Shown piece by piece: positions 1 through 7,891 of a DNA stretch of 64,000 bases; position 1 is the first letter of the stretch, and each line of letters begins with the position of its first letter. The notes beneath the pieces are model-generated. The model searched no databases. It worked only from the letters and a program-made list of their open reading frames with translations, and was not told where the DNA came from. The DNA is from Burkholderia pyrrocinia. GTDB taxonomy: Bacteria; Pseudomonadota; Gammaproteobacteria; Burkholderiales; Burkholderiaceae. The stretch covers positions 3,286,001 through 3,350,000 of the forward strand of contig NZ_CP024902.1 of NCBI RefSeq assembly GCF_003330765.1, read 5' to 3'. The position numbers and the translations under genes are program-made.

Positions 1-1652
1 TCGCAGCGGGCGACGAGTTCGGGATAGTCGCGCGCCAGATCGAGCGGCGCATCCCACGGGGACTTCCGTTGGACGTCGTGCGCGGGCGACACGGTCGAGT
101 CCTGCAGCCTCAGCGTGAGCGCGACGCCGCGCAGGCGATCGTCGAGCAGCGACAACGCACTGCGCAGCGCGCGCACAACGAGCGCCCGCTCGTTGCGCGG
201 CTTCGCGCGGCCGACGAACAGCTTCAGCTGGTTCGTGATCTTGCCCATCCGTTCGGTGAGCGCGGCGATCGCCTCGAGGTTCTCGCGCGCGGCCGCCTGC
301 TCGCCGCGATCGAGCAGCACGCGCGTGTTGTCCGAGAAGCTGCGCAGCGCCGCGAGCGGCTGGTTCAGTTCGTGCGTGATGCCGGCCGCCATCTGGCCGA
401 GCGCGGCGAGCTTGCTCGCCTGGATCAGTTCGTCGTGCGCGGCGCGCAGCTCCTGCTCCGCGCGGATCCGGTCGCCGACTTCCTTCTGCAATTGCTCGTT
501 CGCTTCCGACAGGTCGGCCGTGCGCTCCTCGACGCGCCGGTTCAGCTCCGCGTACGCCTGCTGCAGCAGCGCGCGGCCGCGGATCATTTCGCGCACGCGC
601 GCGCGGCGCATCCGCCAGTAGAACGCGAGCAGCGCGACCGATACGAAGCCGAAGCCCGTGACGATCGTCGCGTTGCGTGCATCGGCGTCGACGGGCGCAA
701 TCGGCGCGAGCGTGACGAGCAGCCAGTCGGGCTCGCCGATCCGGCGCTTGCTGGCCAGAAAACGCGGCGCGCGCAGGCCAAGGCCGAGGCGCACGATCTC
801 CGCGTCAGGCCCGAGCACCTGCTCGACGCGCAGCGGCAGCGGCGTGACCGGCTGCTGCGCGTACTGGCGGGTTTCATAGATCGACGCGGCAACGGACCCC
901 GTCAACGGGCGCAGCGTGTGGTACTTCCACGCGGGCACCGACGACAGGAACACCACGCCGTGATCGTCCGCGACGACGAGCGGCTCGGACGCGTCGGCGC
1001 CCTGGAACCATTCGAGATTGAGCTTCACGACGACGACGCCCGCGATCTTGCCGTCGCGCCACACGGGCTGCGAGATGTAGTAGCCGGGATCGCGCGAGAC
1101 CGTGCCGATCCCGAAGAAGCGGCCGACCTGGCCGTTCATCGCGTCGAGGAAGTACGGGCGGAAGCGGTATTCGATCCCGACGAAGCTGTCGGGCGCGCGC
1201 CAGTTGCTGGCGGCAACGCACAGGCCGTCCGCGCCGATCACGTAGGTGACGGTCGCGTGCGCGTGTTCGTTGAGGTCTTCGAGATAGCGGTTGACGCGCG
1301 CGGTGTAGTCGCCGCGCTTCGGCTCGGCGAGCAGGTCCTGCACGTACGGATGGCTGCCGAGCAGATAGGGCAGCGATTCGTAGCGGTCGAGCGTGCTCTT
1401 GAGCGCGTTGGTGGTACGGTCGACGCGCACCGCGGCGTTGCGCTGCAGCTCGGCGACGCCGCGCCGCCAGGTAATCGTCCACGTCAGCGCGCACGCCGCG
1501 GCGAGCGCGGCGGCAAGCACGACGAGGATGAGCAGGCGGCGCGTCACGGTCGAGGCTTCCTGGCGATGCGGATCGCCTATTGTGTCATAGGCATCCAGAT
1601 CGTCGCCGCGCGCCGCGCCGCCGGCGGGCGGTGCCGCCGCCTGCTCCTTCAT
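1..1652 (-). CDS. dctB: C4-dicarboxylate sensor histidine kinase DctB (partial, 3' end beyond window)
   Basis: Membrane sensor kinase expected to phosphorylate the response regulator DctD when C4-dicarboxylates are present. Translating the minus strand from 1652 gives about 550 residues. There is a membrane segment near residues 40-58, a roughly 270-residue periplasmic sensor region, a second membrane segment near 331-350, a coiled linker, and an H-box GITHELNQPL with the phospho-acceptor at His427. The ATPase domain is cut off by the window edge. The start lies 4 bases after the dctA stop, so the two genes are co-transcribed. dctD would be expected just outside the window. The family assignment rests on this layout and on the dctA neighbour. 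Confidence 0.88.
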   Translation of the reverse strand, partial: MKEQAAAPPAGGAARGDDLDAYDTIGDPHRQEASTVTRRLLILVVLAAALAAACALTWTITWRRGVAELQRNAAVRVDRTTNALKSTLDRYESLPYLLGSHPYVQDLLAEPKRGDYTARVNRYLEDLNEHAHATVTYVIGADGLCVAASNWRAPDSFVGIEYRFRPYFLDAMNGQVGRFFGIGTVSRDPGYYISQPVWRDGKIAGVVVVKLNLEWFQGADASEPLVVADDHGVVFLSSVPAWKYHTLRPLTGSVAASIYETRQYAQQPVTPLPLRVEQVLGPDAEIVRLGLGLRAPRFLASKRRIGEPDWLLVTLAPIAPVDADARNATIVTGFGFVSVALLAFYWRMRRARVREMIRGRALLQQAYAELNRRVEERTADLSEANEQLQKEVGDRIRAEQELRAAHDELIQASKLAALGQMAAGITHELNQPLAALRSFSDNTRVLLDRGEQAAARENLEAIAALTERMGKITNQLKLFVGRAKPRNERALVVRALRSALSLLDDRLRGVALTLRLQDSTVSPAHDVQRKSPWDAPLDLARDYPELVARC

Positions 1653-1656
1653 GACG

Positions 1657-2946
1657 TCAGGCGCCGGCCTTCTCGGCCGTCGCGACCTCGCCGCCGCCCT
1701 TCAGCGCCTGGCTCAGCTTCGTGCGATCGAGCTCCTTCTCCCATGCGGACACGACGACCGTCGCGACGCCGTTGCCGACGATGTTGGTCAGCGCGCGACA
1801 TTCGCTCATGAAGCGGTCGATGCCGAGGATCAGCACCATGCCCGACAGCGGAATCGTCGGCACGACGGCCAGCGTTGCGGCCAGCGTGATGAAGCCCGCG
1901 CCCGTGACGCCGCTCGCACCCTTCGACGTCAGCATCGCGACCGCGAGCAGCGTGAGCTGCTGCATCCACGTCAGTTCGATGTTGGTCGCCTGCGCGATGA
2001 ACAGCACGGCCATCGTCATGTAGATGTTGGTGCCGTCGAGGTTGAACGAATAGCCGGTCGGCACCACGAGGCCGACGACCGAGCGCGAGCAGCCGGCCTT
2101 CTCGAGCTTTTCCATCAGCTGCGGCAGCGCGGCTTCCGACGAGCTCGTACCGAGCACGATCAGCAGCTCTTCCTTGATGTAGGACACGAAGCGGATGATC
2201 GAGAAGCCCGTGAAGCGCGCGATGGTGCCGAGCACGACGAGCACGAACACGACCGACGTCAGGTAGAACGTGCCGATCAGCTTGAGCAGCGGCACCAGCG
2301 AGCCGACGCCGTACTTGCCGATCGTGAACGCCATCGCGCCGAACGCGCCGATCGGCGCCAGCTTCGTGACGATGTGCACGATGCCGAACAGCACGCGCGT
2401 GAGGCCGTCGATGAAGTCGGTGACGACCTTGCCGCGCTCGCCGAGGTGCGCGAGCACGCTGCCGAACAGCAGCGCGATCAGCAGGATCTGCAGGATCTCG
2501 CCCTGCGCGAACGCATCGACCATCGTGTTCGGGATGATGTGCATCAGGAAGTCGACCGTCGACTGCCCGTGCGCCTTCGCCGCGTACGACGCGACGGCCT
2601 TGCCGTCGAGCGTCGCCGGATCGATGTTGAAGCCGACGCCCGGACGCAGGATGTGCGTGGCCGCGAGGCCGAGCAGCAGCGCGAAGGTCGACACGATCTC
2701 GAAGTACAGCAGCGCCTTGCCGCCGACGCGGCCGACCTTCTTCATGTCCTCCATGCCGGCGATGCCGGTGACGACCGTACAGAAGATGATCGGACCGATC
2801 ACCATCTTGATCAGCTTGATGAACCCGTCGCCGAGCGGCTTCATGTCGGTGGCGAGCGCCGGGTAGTAGTGGCCGAGGATCACGCCGACGATGATGGCGA
2901 AGATCACCTGCGCATAGAGCACTTTGTAGAAGGGTTTTTTCTTCAC
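1657..2946 (-). CDS. dctA: C4-dicarboxylate/H+ (cation) symporter DctA
   Basis: Inner-membrane secondary transporter importing succinate, fumarate and malate. The protein has 429 residues, the usual DctA length, and belongs to the dicarboxylate/amino acid:cation symporter family. The serine-rich re-entrant loop motif ([12 protein letters not shown]) and the substrate-site motif [15 protein letters not shown] are both visible, with hydrophobic helices throughout. The start codon is GTG, preceded by AGGAATC. dctB follows after 4 bases. The 400-base leader region carries DctD-like dyads and a weak sigma-54 match, listed separately, which suggests regulation by DctB/DctD. Confidence 0.95.
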   Translation of the reverse strand: MKKKPFYKVLYAQVIFAIIVGVILGHYYPALATDMKPLGDGFIKLIKMVIGPIIFCTVVTGIAGMEDMKKVGRVGGKALLYFEIVSTFALLLGLAATHILRPGVGFNIDPATLDGKAVASYAAKAHGQSTVDFLMHIIPNTMVDAFAQGEILQILLIALLFGSVLAHLGERGKVVTDFIDGLTRVLFGIVHIVTKLAPIGAFGAMAFTIGKYGVGSLVPLLKLIGTFYLTSVVFVLVVLGTIARFTGFSIIRFVSYIKEELLIVLGTSSSEAALPQLMEKLEKAGCSRSVVGLVVPTGYSFNLDGTNIYMTMAVLFIAQATNIELTWMQQLTLLAVAMLTSKGASGVTGAGFITLAATLAVVPTIPLSGMVLILGIDRFMSECRALTNIVGNGVATVVVSAWEKELDRTKLSQALKGGGEVATAEKAGA

Positions 2947-3027
2947 GATGATTCCTGCTGAAGTAGATGAGCCGGTGGAATCGGCGTCACGCGCGCGGAC
3001 GAATGTCAGGGGAAAACAAATCGCCCG

Positions 3028-3043
3028 CGCGGCTGCCGTGCCG
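3028..3043 (-). promoter_or_regulatory. Possible sigma-54 promoter of dctA
   Basis: On the minus strand the sequence CGGCACGGCAGCCGCG has a complete GGCACG -24 element and a GC at the correct 12-base spacing, but CC instead of TT before that GC. It lies about 80 bases upstream of the dctA GTG. In a GC-rich genome this could occur by chance. The support is the known sigma-54/DctD control of dctA in proteobacteria and the dyads upstream. Confidence 0.3.
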
Positions 3044-3057
3044 CAACAAGCGATGCC

Positions 3058-3093
3058 TCAGGACATCCGGAGGGGGAGGAAGGCAGTGGTCAT
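3058..3093 (-). CDS. Possible 11-residue leader ORF upstream of dctA
   Basis: A minus-strand ATG reads MTTAFLPLRMS followed by a stop. An AGGAGA Shine-Dalgarno sequence sits 6 bases upstream, directly after the hairpin repeat. It ends 111 bases before the dctA start. There is no homology to judge by and it may be fortuitous. If the sigma-54 site is the main promoter, this ORF would lie outside that transcript and be read only from an upstream promoter. Confidence 0.25.
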   Translation of the reverse strand: MTTAFLPLRMS

Positions 3094-3108
3094 CGATTGT
3101 CTCCTGTC

Positions 3109-3142
3109 GACCCGAGTTAGCGCTTCAGCGCTTACTCGGGTC
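3109..3142. repeat. Hairpin repeat, copy A (upstream of dctA)
   Basis: Arms GACCCGAGTTAGCGC and GCGCTTACTCGGGTC pair with one mismatch around a TTCA loop. The flank tctcctgtc on one side and ccatg on the other are shared with copy B at 11279-11312. On the minus strand the hairpin is followed at once by the Shine-Dalgarno AGGAGA. The sequence is too conserved between two unrelated loci to be coincidental. Confidence 0.75.
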
Positions 3143-3209
3143 CCATGCAACGCTGGTTTAATAGTCGGGCCGGGGGGACGGCCGTGCGTTTTATATCGCA
3201 AGGTCGATG

Positions 3210-3297
3210 CCAGGTTTCCGGAACCCCTCAAGCCGTTGTTTTCATTGTATTTATCATAATGCGGCAGGCAAGAAAATCCGGGATTCCGGATTTCCGG
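3210..3297 (-). promoter_or_regulatory. Two DctD-like binding dyads upstream of dctA
   Basis: The minus strand carries CCGGAAATCCGG (3286-3297, a perfect dyad) and CCGGAAACCTGG (3210-3221), 76 bases apart, roughly seven helical turns. They lie about 165 and 240 bases upstream of the sigma-54 candidate, a normal distance for an enhancer. The CGGAAATCCG core resembles the dyads I recall for rhizobial DctD sites. This is from memory and was not checked. Confidence 0.4.
3244..3271 (-). promoter_or_regulatory. Sigma-70-like promoter toward dctA
   Basis: On the minus strand TTGCCT (3271-3266) and TACAAT (3249-3244) are separated by 16 bases in an AT-rich patch that stands out from its surroundings. 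It would give a dctA transcript with a leader of about 290 bases containing hairpin copy A and the 11-codon ORF. Confidence 0.35.
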
Positions 3298-3326
3298 AAA
3301 ATATCCGTCCGGCGATCCGGACGGAT
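3298..3326 (-). terminator. Rho-independent terminator of DUF485-actP
   Basis: A perfect 10-bp stem ATCCGTCCGG/CCGGACGGAT with a four-base loop, followed on the minus strand by ATTTTC. It lies about 20 bases beyond the actP stop codon. Confidence 0.65.
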
Positions 3327-3346
3327 GCATGCATTGGTCGGACGAA

Positions 3347-5047
3347 TCAGTGCTGCACGGCCCGGCCGGCCAGCACGCCCGTCTGCGCATAGAACTCCTG
3401 CTGCGCGAACGCATCGCGCTCGCGCCGCGCGCGCTCGCCGCGATCCGCGAGCGAGCCGACGACGATCCCGATGAACGCGAGCGGCACCGACACGAGCGCG
3501 GGGTTGTCGAGGAACACCGGCGCGTGCGCGTGGTGCAGCACGTCGACCCACACCGACTTCGACAGCACCGTGAGCACCACCGCCGACGCGAGGCCGAGGC
3601 CGCCGCCGAGCACCGCGCCGCGCGTCGTCATCCCGCGCCAGAAGATCGACATCGCGAGCACCGGGAAATTCGCGCTCGCGGCCACCGCCGCGACGAGGCC
3701 GACCATGAACGCGACGTTCACGTGCTCGAACAGGATCGACAGCCCGATCGCGACGGCCGACAGCGCGATCGTCGCCGCGCGCGAGATGCGCATCTCGAGG
3801 CGCTCGTCGGGCTTGCCGCGCGCCCACATCTGCGCGTACAGGTCGTGCGAGATCGTCGTCGCGCCGGCGAGCGTCAGGCCCGCGACCACCGCGAGGATCG
3901 TCGCGAACGTGACGGCCGCGATGAACCCGTAGAACCAGTTCCCGCCGACCGCCTGCGCCAGCTTCACCGCGACCATGTTCGAGCCGCCGAGCAGGTCGTG
4001 CGTCAGGTTGAACGTGCCGTTCGCGCCGAGCCGGAAGAATTCCGGATGCTGCGCGAGCAGCACGATCGCCGAGAAGCCGATCACGAAGGTCAGCAGGTAG
4101 AAGTAGCCGATGAAGCCGGTCGCGTAGAGCACCGACTTGCGCGCCTCCTTTGCGTTCGGCACCGTGAAGAAGCGCATCAGGATGTGCGGAAAGCCGGCCG
4201 TGCCGAACATCAGCGCGATGCCGAGCGACAGCGCGTTGGCCGGATCGCGGATCAGCTTGCCGGGCCCCATGATGCCGAGCGCGCCCGGGTGCACGGCCAC
4301 CGCGCGGCGGAACATCTCGTCGATGCTGAAGCCGAATTCGCCGAGCGCGAGCAGCACGAGCAGCGTCGCGCCGCACAACAGCAGCACGGCCTTGATCATC
4401 TGCACCCAGGTGGTCGCGGTCATCCCGCCGAAAAACACGTAGACGACCATCAGCACGCCGACGATCAGCTCGGCCGTGCCGTACGACAGCCCGAACAAAA
4501 GCTGGATCAGCTTGCCCGCGCCGACCATCTGCACGACGAGGTACAGCACCACGATCGTCAGCGAATTCGCGGACGTCAGCAGCCGGATCGGCCGCTGCGC
4601 GAAGCGGTACGCGACGACGTCAACGAACGTGAACTTGCCGAGGTTGCGCAGCGGTTCGGCGATCAGGAACATCACGAACGGCCAGCCGACGAGAAAGCCG
4701 ATCGAGTAGATGAGCCCGTCGAAGCCGAACATGAACACCATGCCTGACAACCCGAGGAACGACGCAGCCGACATGTAGTCGCCCGCGATCGCGAGCCCGT
4801 TCTGCAGCCCGGTGATGCCGCCGCCGGCCGTGTAGAAGTCGCGCGTCGAACGCGTGCGGCGCGCGGCCCAGCGCGTGAGCGCGAGCGTCGCGAACACGAA
4901 CGCGAAGAACATCCCGATCGCGACCGGGTTCAGCTCGACCTTGTCGGGCATCGGGCCGGCGACGGATACCGCATGCGCGGCGGAGGAAACGACGGCGCAA
5001 AGCGCGCCGAGCGCGATCGAGAAACGATGCATCGCGGCCCCCGTCAT
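3347..5047 (-). CDS. actP: Cation/acetate symporter ActP-like (SSF family)
   Basis: Sodium:solute symporter family permease for acetate or related short monocarboxylates. The protein has 566 residues (E. coli ActP has 549), with a signal-like N-terminal segment (residues 6-26) and about 13 membrane helices. Family features include [11 protein letters not shown] near the N-terminus and [14 protein letters not shown] in the core. The start is chosen at 5047 because its ATG overlaps the DUF485 stop as ATGA, indicating translational coupling. The same frame stays open further upstream, but that stretch is antisense to nothing functional and overlaps DUF485. The exact substrate is inferred from the family and the DUF485 partner. 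Confidence 0.88.
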   Translation of the reverse strand: MTGAAMHRFSIALGALCAVVSSAAHAVSVAGPMPDKVELNPVAIGMFFAFVFATLALTRWAARRTRSTRDFYTAGGGITGLQNGLAIAGDYMSAASFLGLSGMVFMFGFDGLIYSIGFLVGWPFVMFLIAEPLRNLGKFTFVDVVAYRFAQRPIRLLTSANSLTIVVLYLVVQMVGAGKLIQLLFGLSYGTAELIVGVLMVVYVFFGGMTATTWVQMIKAVLLLCGATLLVLLALGEFGFSIDEMFRRAVAVHPGALGIMGPGKLIRDPANALSLGIALMFGTAGFPHILMRFFTVPNAKEARKSVLYATGFIGYFYLLTFVIGFSAIVLLAQHPEFFRLGANGTFNLTHDLLGGSNMVAVKLAQAVGGNWFYGFIAAVTFATILAVVAGLTLAGATTISHDLYAQMWARGKPDERLEMRISRAATIALSAVAIGLSILFEHVNVAFMVGLVAAVAASANFPVLAMSIFWRGMTTRGAVLGGGLGLASAVVLTVLSKSVWVDVLHHAHAPVFLDNPALVSVPLAFIGIVVGSLADRGERARRERDAFAQQEFYAQTGVLAGRAVQH

Positions 5048-5352
5048 GATGAGCGCCCGAGGATCGTGGCGACCGTGCGGTCGAACACGCGGTTCGCGCG
5101 CAGCACGTAGCACGCGGTCAGGCCGATCGCGACCAGGATGATCGCGACGCCTGCGGCGATCCCGACCGACGTGGTCGCGCCGCGGTACAGCGGCGCCGCG
5201 AGCACGTGCGGTGCGAGCGCGACGAGCAGGATGAAGCCGTAGTAAGTGGCGATCATCAGCGCCGTCAGCGTGAAGCTGAAGCGGCGCCGCGCGCGCACGA
5301 GTTGCTGGTAGTCGCGGCGTGCCGTGACCGATTCGACGACGGAAAGCTCCAT
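5044..5352 (-). CDS. yjcH: DUF485 small membrane protein, ActP partner (YjcH-like)
   Basis: A 102-residue inner-membrane protein with two predicted helices (about residues 29-50 and 63-86). It fits the DUF485/YjcH family, which is almost always encoded directly upstream of actP. The ATG is preceded by GGAGACAAT, a good ribosome binding site. Its stop overlaps the actP start by 4 bases. The function is unproven; it is thought to accompany the symporter. Confidence 0.85.
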   Translation of the reverse strand: MELSVVESVTARRDYQQLVRARRRFSFTLTALMIATYYGFILLVALAPHVLAAPLYRGATTSVGIAAGVAIILVAIGLTACYVLRANRVFDRTVATILGRSS

Positions 5353-5482
5353 ATTGTCTCCAGTCCCATGTCAATGGGCCTCGTCTCGCGAGGATTGTTG
5401 TGTGATCCATCGATCGGCGCGCCCTGCTCCGCCCGCGCCGCAGCGGTTTCAATGCGATATGCGTGATGACGCGTGCAGCGGT

Positions 5483-6688
5483 TCAGACCACACGATCCGC
5501 GCGCAGCCGCGCCACCTCGTCGGCCGACATCCCGAGCCAGCCGCCGAGCACCGCATCCGTATCCGCGCCCAGCACCGGCGGCGCACCGCGCACCGGCAGC
5601 CGCGCGCCGTCGAAACGGTACGGCGGCGCGAGCACGTCGACGCCGCCCGCGACCGGATGCGGCTGCCGCGTGACGAGCCCCGCGCTGGTCGCGCGCTCCG
5701 ATGTCAGCGCTTCGTGCAGCCCGAGCACTTCGCCGCACGGAATGCCCGCGTCGGCGAGCGCCGTGAGCAGCGTCGCGCGCGAACGACGCGCGAGTTCGCG
5801 GCGAATCTCGGGCAGCAGGTCGGCACGGTTTTCCGAGCGGCCGAGGTTGGTCTTGTATCGCGCGTCGGCCGCGAGGTCGGGCCGCCCGATCGCGTCGCAA
5901 AAGCGCGCGAACTGCGTGTTGTTGCCGACCGTGATCACGAGCGGGCCGTCGGCCGCGTCGAACACGCCGTACGGCACGATCGACGGATGCGCATTGCCGT
6001 AGCGCGGCGGGTCCTCCCCCATCAGCAGCGCGTCGAGCCCGTAGTACGCGGTGATCATCAGCCCGCAGTCGAACAGCGCCATCTCGATGCGCCGCCCGCG
6101 CCCCGTCGCGTGGCGCTCGTACAGCGCGGCGAGGATCGCCTGCGCCGAATACATGCCGGTGAACAGGTCGACCGCCGCGACGCCGAACTTCAGCGGCGGC
6201 TGGCCGGCCTCGCCGTTCAGCGCCATCAGCCCGGCCTCGCCCTGCACGACGAGGTCGTAGCCGGGCCGCGCGGCCTCGGCACCGGAACGGTCGTAGCCGG
6301 AGATCGCGCAGTGCACGAGGCGTGGATTCAGTTCGGCCAGCGCGTCGTAGCCGAGGCCGAGCTTTTCCGCGCCGCCGAACTTGAAGTTGTGGATCAGCAC
6401 GTCGGCCTGCGCGGCCAGCTCGCGCGCGACGCGCTGCCCCGCTTCCGTCTGCAGGTCGACGCAGATCGACCGCTTGCTGCGGTTCACGCTGTTGAAATAC
6501 GTGGTCTCGGTATCGCCGATCCGCAGCCCCCAGTCGCGCGTGTCGTCGCCGCGCGCCGGATGCTCGACCTTGATCACTTCCGCACCGAAATCGGCGAGCA
6601 CCATCGCGCACCACGGGCCCGCGAGCACGCGCGAGAAATCGAGCACCTTCACGCCGGCCAGCGGCAACGCACGCGGTTCGTTCGTCAT
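5483..6688 (-). CDS. Family III CoA-transferase (CaiB/BaiF type)
   Basis: Transfers CoA between carboxylic acids. The 401-residue length and N-terminal pattern AGVKVLDFSRVLAGPWC are typical. The nucleophilic aspartate is Asp174 in AAVDLFTGM, matching Asp169 of formyl-CoA transferase. A start 5 codons upstream exists, but GGAGGAG sits correctly for ATG at 6688, so I use the shorter form. It is the last gene of a run 11265 to 5483 with two acyl-CoA dehydrogenases and a bifunctional hydratase/dehydrogenase. In that setting it probably activates the acid (perhaps a dicarboxylate) from succinyl-CoA. The substrate is an inference. Confidence 0.88.
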   Translation of the reverse strand: MTNEPRALPLAGVKVLDFSRVLAGPWCAMVLADFGAEVIKVEHPARGDDTRDWGLRIGDTETTYFNSVNRSKRSICVDLQTEAGQRVARELAAQADVLIHNFKFGGAEKLGLGYDALAELNPRLVHCAISGYDRSGAEAARPGYDLVVQGEAGLMALNGEAGQPPLKFGVAAVDLFTGMYSAQAILAALYERHATGRGRRIEMALFDCGLMITAYYGLDALLMGEDPPRYGNAHPSIVPYGVFDAADGPLVITVGNNTQFARFCDAIGRPDLAADARYKTNLGRSENRADLLPEIRRELARRSRATLLTALADAGIPCGEVLGLHEALTSERATSAGLVTRQPHPVAGGVDVLAPPYRFDGARLPVRGAPPVLGADTDAVLGGWLGMSADEVARLRADRVV

Positions 6689-6718
6689 CCTTGTCTCCTC
6701 CATTCGCGATTTTCGCTT

Positions 6719-7876
6719 TTACTGTTTCGACAGCGCGATGTAGCGCGCGAGATGGTGATCCTCGTCACCGAGCTGGTGATCGATCATCACGAGGCGCTTC
6801 GCGTAGTGCGACAGCGGCAGCTCCCACGTCATCCCGATCCCGCCGTGCAACTGGATGCTCTCCTCGGCGACGAGCGTGCCGATCCGTCCGATGCTGTATT
6901 TGGCCGCCGCAAGCGCGCAATCGCGCACCGCGCGCGGCGCATCGAGCTGCGCGGCTGCGTTGATCACGGCCGAGCGCGCCTGCTCGACTTCGAGCAGCAG
7001 GTCGGCCATCAGGTGCTGCAGCGCCTGGAAGCTGCCGATCGGCAAGCCGAACTGCTTGCGCGTGCGCAGGTATTCGAGCGTGTGCTCCTTCGCGACGTCC
7101 ATCGCGCCGAGCGCTTCCGCCGACAGCGCGAGCAGCCCGTAGCCGAGCACGCGTTCGAGCAGCGCCGCGCCCGCTTCGTCGTCTTGATCGCCACGCTCGC
7201 CGCCCGGCTTACCGAGCGCTGCATCGGCCGGCAGCGCAACGCGATCGAAGCGCACCTCGGCCGCACGGCCGCCGTCGATCTTCAGGTAGTCGCGCAGCGA
7301 CACGCCCGGCGCGTCGGCCGGCACGACGAACAGGCCGATGCCGGCCGCATCGTCGTCGTGACCCGACACCCGCGCACTGACGACGAAGAACGCCGCCTGC
7401 GCGGCCTGATCGACGACGCCCTTCGCGCCCGTCAGCACCCAGCCGTCGCCCGCGCGTTCGGCGCGCGTGCGCACGGTCGTCAGTTCGTAGTGCGAGCCCG
7501 GCTCGTCGTGCGCGAACGCGGCGCTCGCGCTGCCGTCGATCAGCGCGGCGAGCTTGTCGCGATGTGCATCGCCGCCCGCGAGCGACAACGCGCGGCCGGC
7601 CAGCAGCGCGCCGAGGAACGGCTCGACGACGAGCCCGCGCCCGAGGCATTCGAACACCACGGCGATGTCGAAACCCGCGCCGCCGAAGCCGCCGTCGGTT
7701 TCGGGAAACAGCGCGCCGACCGTGCCGAGTTCGGCAAAGCGCTGCCACATCGCGCGATCGAAGCCCTCGACCGACTGCGCGATGCGATCGCGCACCGGGA
7801 ACGCGTACTGTTCGGCGATGAAGCGGTTCAACGTGTCCGCCAGCATCCGGCGGTCTTCTGTGTGCTGGAAATCCAT
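6719..7876 (-). CDS. pimD: Acyl-CoA dehydrogenase, PimD-like small subunit
   Basis: A 385-residue FAD-dependent acyl-CoA dehydrogenase resembling the small subunit of pimeloyl-CoA dehydrogenase. The N-terminus MDFQHTEDRRMLADTLNRF and the FAD-binding segment QLHGGIGMTWELPLSHY are family-like. The C-terminus (MIDHQLGDEDHH) lacks the YEG-type catalytic glutamate, and helix G has glycine where isovaleryl-CoA dehydrogenase has its glutamate. This chain is therefore probably non-catalytic or a partner subunit. It follows the large-subunit gene after a 15-base gap and precedes the CoA-transferase. The assignment to dicarboxylyl-CoA oxidation is by resemblance from memory. Confidence 0.72.
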   Translation of the reverse strand: MDFQHTEDRRMLADTLNRFIAEQYAFPVRDRIAQSVEGFDRAMWQRFAELGTVGALFPETDGGFGGAGFDIAVVFECLGRGLVVEPFLGALLAGRALSLAGGDAHRDKLAALIDGSASAAFAHDEPGSHYELTTVRTRAERAGDGWVLTGAKGVVDQAAQAAFFVVSARVSGHDDDAAGIGLFVVPADAPGVSLRDYLKIDGGRAAEVRFDRVALPADAALGKPGGERGDQDDEAGAALLERVLGYGLLALSAEALGAMDVAKEHTLEYLRTRKQFGLPIGSFQALQHLMADLLLEVEQARSAVINAAAQLDAPRAVRDCALAAAKYSIGRIGTLVAEESIQLHGGIGMTWELPLSHYAKRLVMIDHQLGDEDHHLARYIALSKQ

Positions 7877-7891
7877 CGTCGCGTTCCCTCG

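Larger units (their letters stand above)
2947..3346. other. Intergenic regulatory region between dctA and actP
   Basis: A 400-base stretch with no convincing long gene. Read on the minus strand from actP toward dctA, it holds an actP terminator hairpin, two CCGGAAA-type dyads, a sigma-70-like promoter, a 34-base hairpin repeat, an 11-codon ORF with a strong ribosome binding site, and a possible sigma-54 promoter. All are listed separately. The longer reading frames crossing this region lack coding character. Confidence 0.6.

Noticed and set aside
69..1811. A 580-residue open frame on the plus strand opposite dctB
   Set aside because: It is the antisense of dctB, rich in Arg and Ala, with no recognisable domain. 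High GC keeps such frames open.
1651..2961. A 436-residue open frame opposite dctA
   Set aside because: Antisense of a clear transporter gene; composition is Asp/Arg/Glu-rich noise without domain features.
5048..5452. N-terminal extension of the actP frame, giving 701 residues and an apparent fusion
   Set aside because: The extension overlaps DUF485 in another frame and is Arg-rich. The ATGA junction with DUF485 marks the real start.
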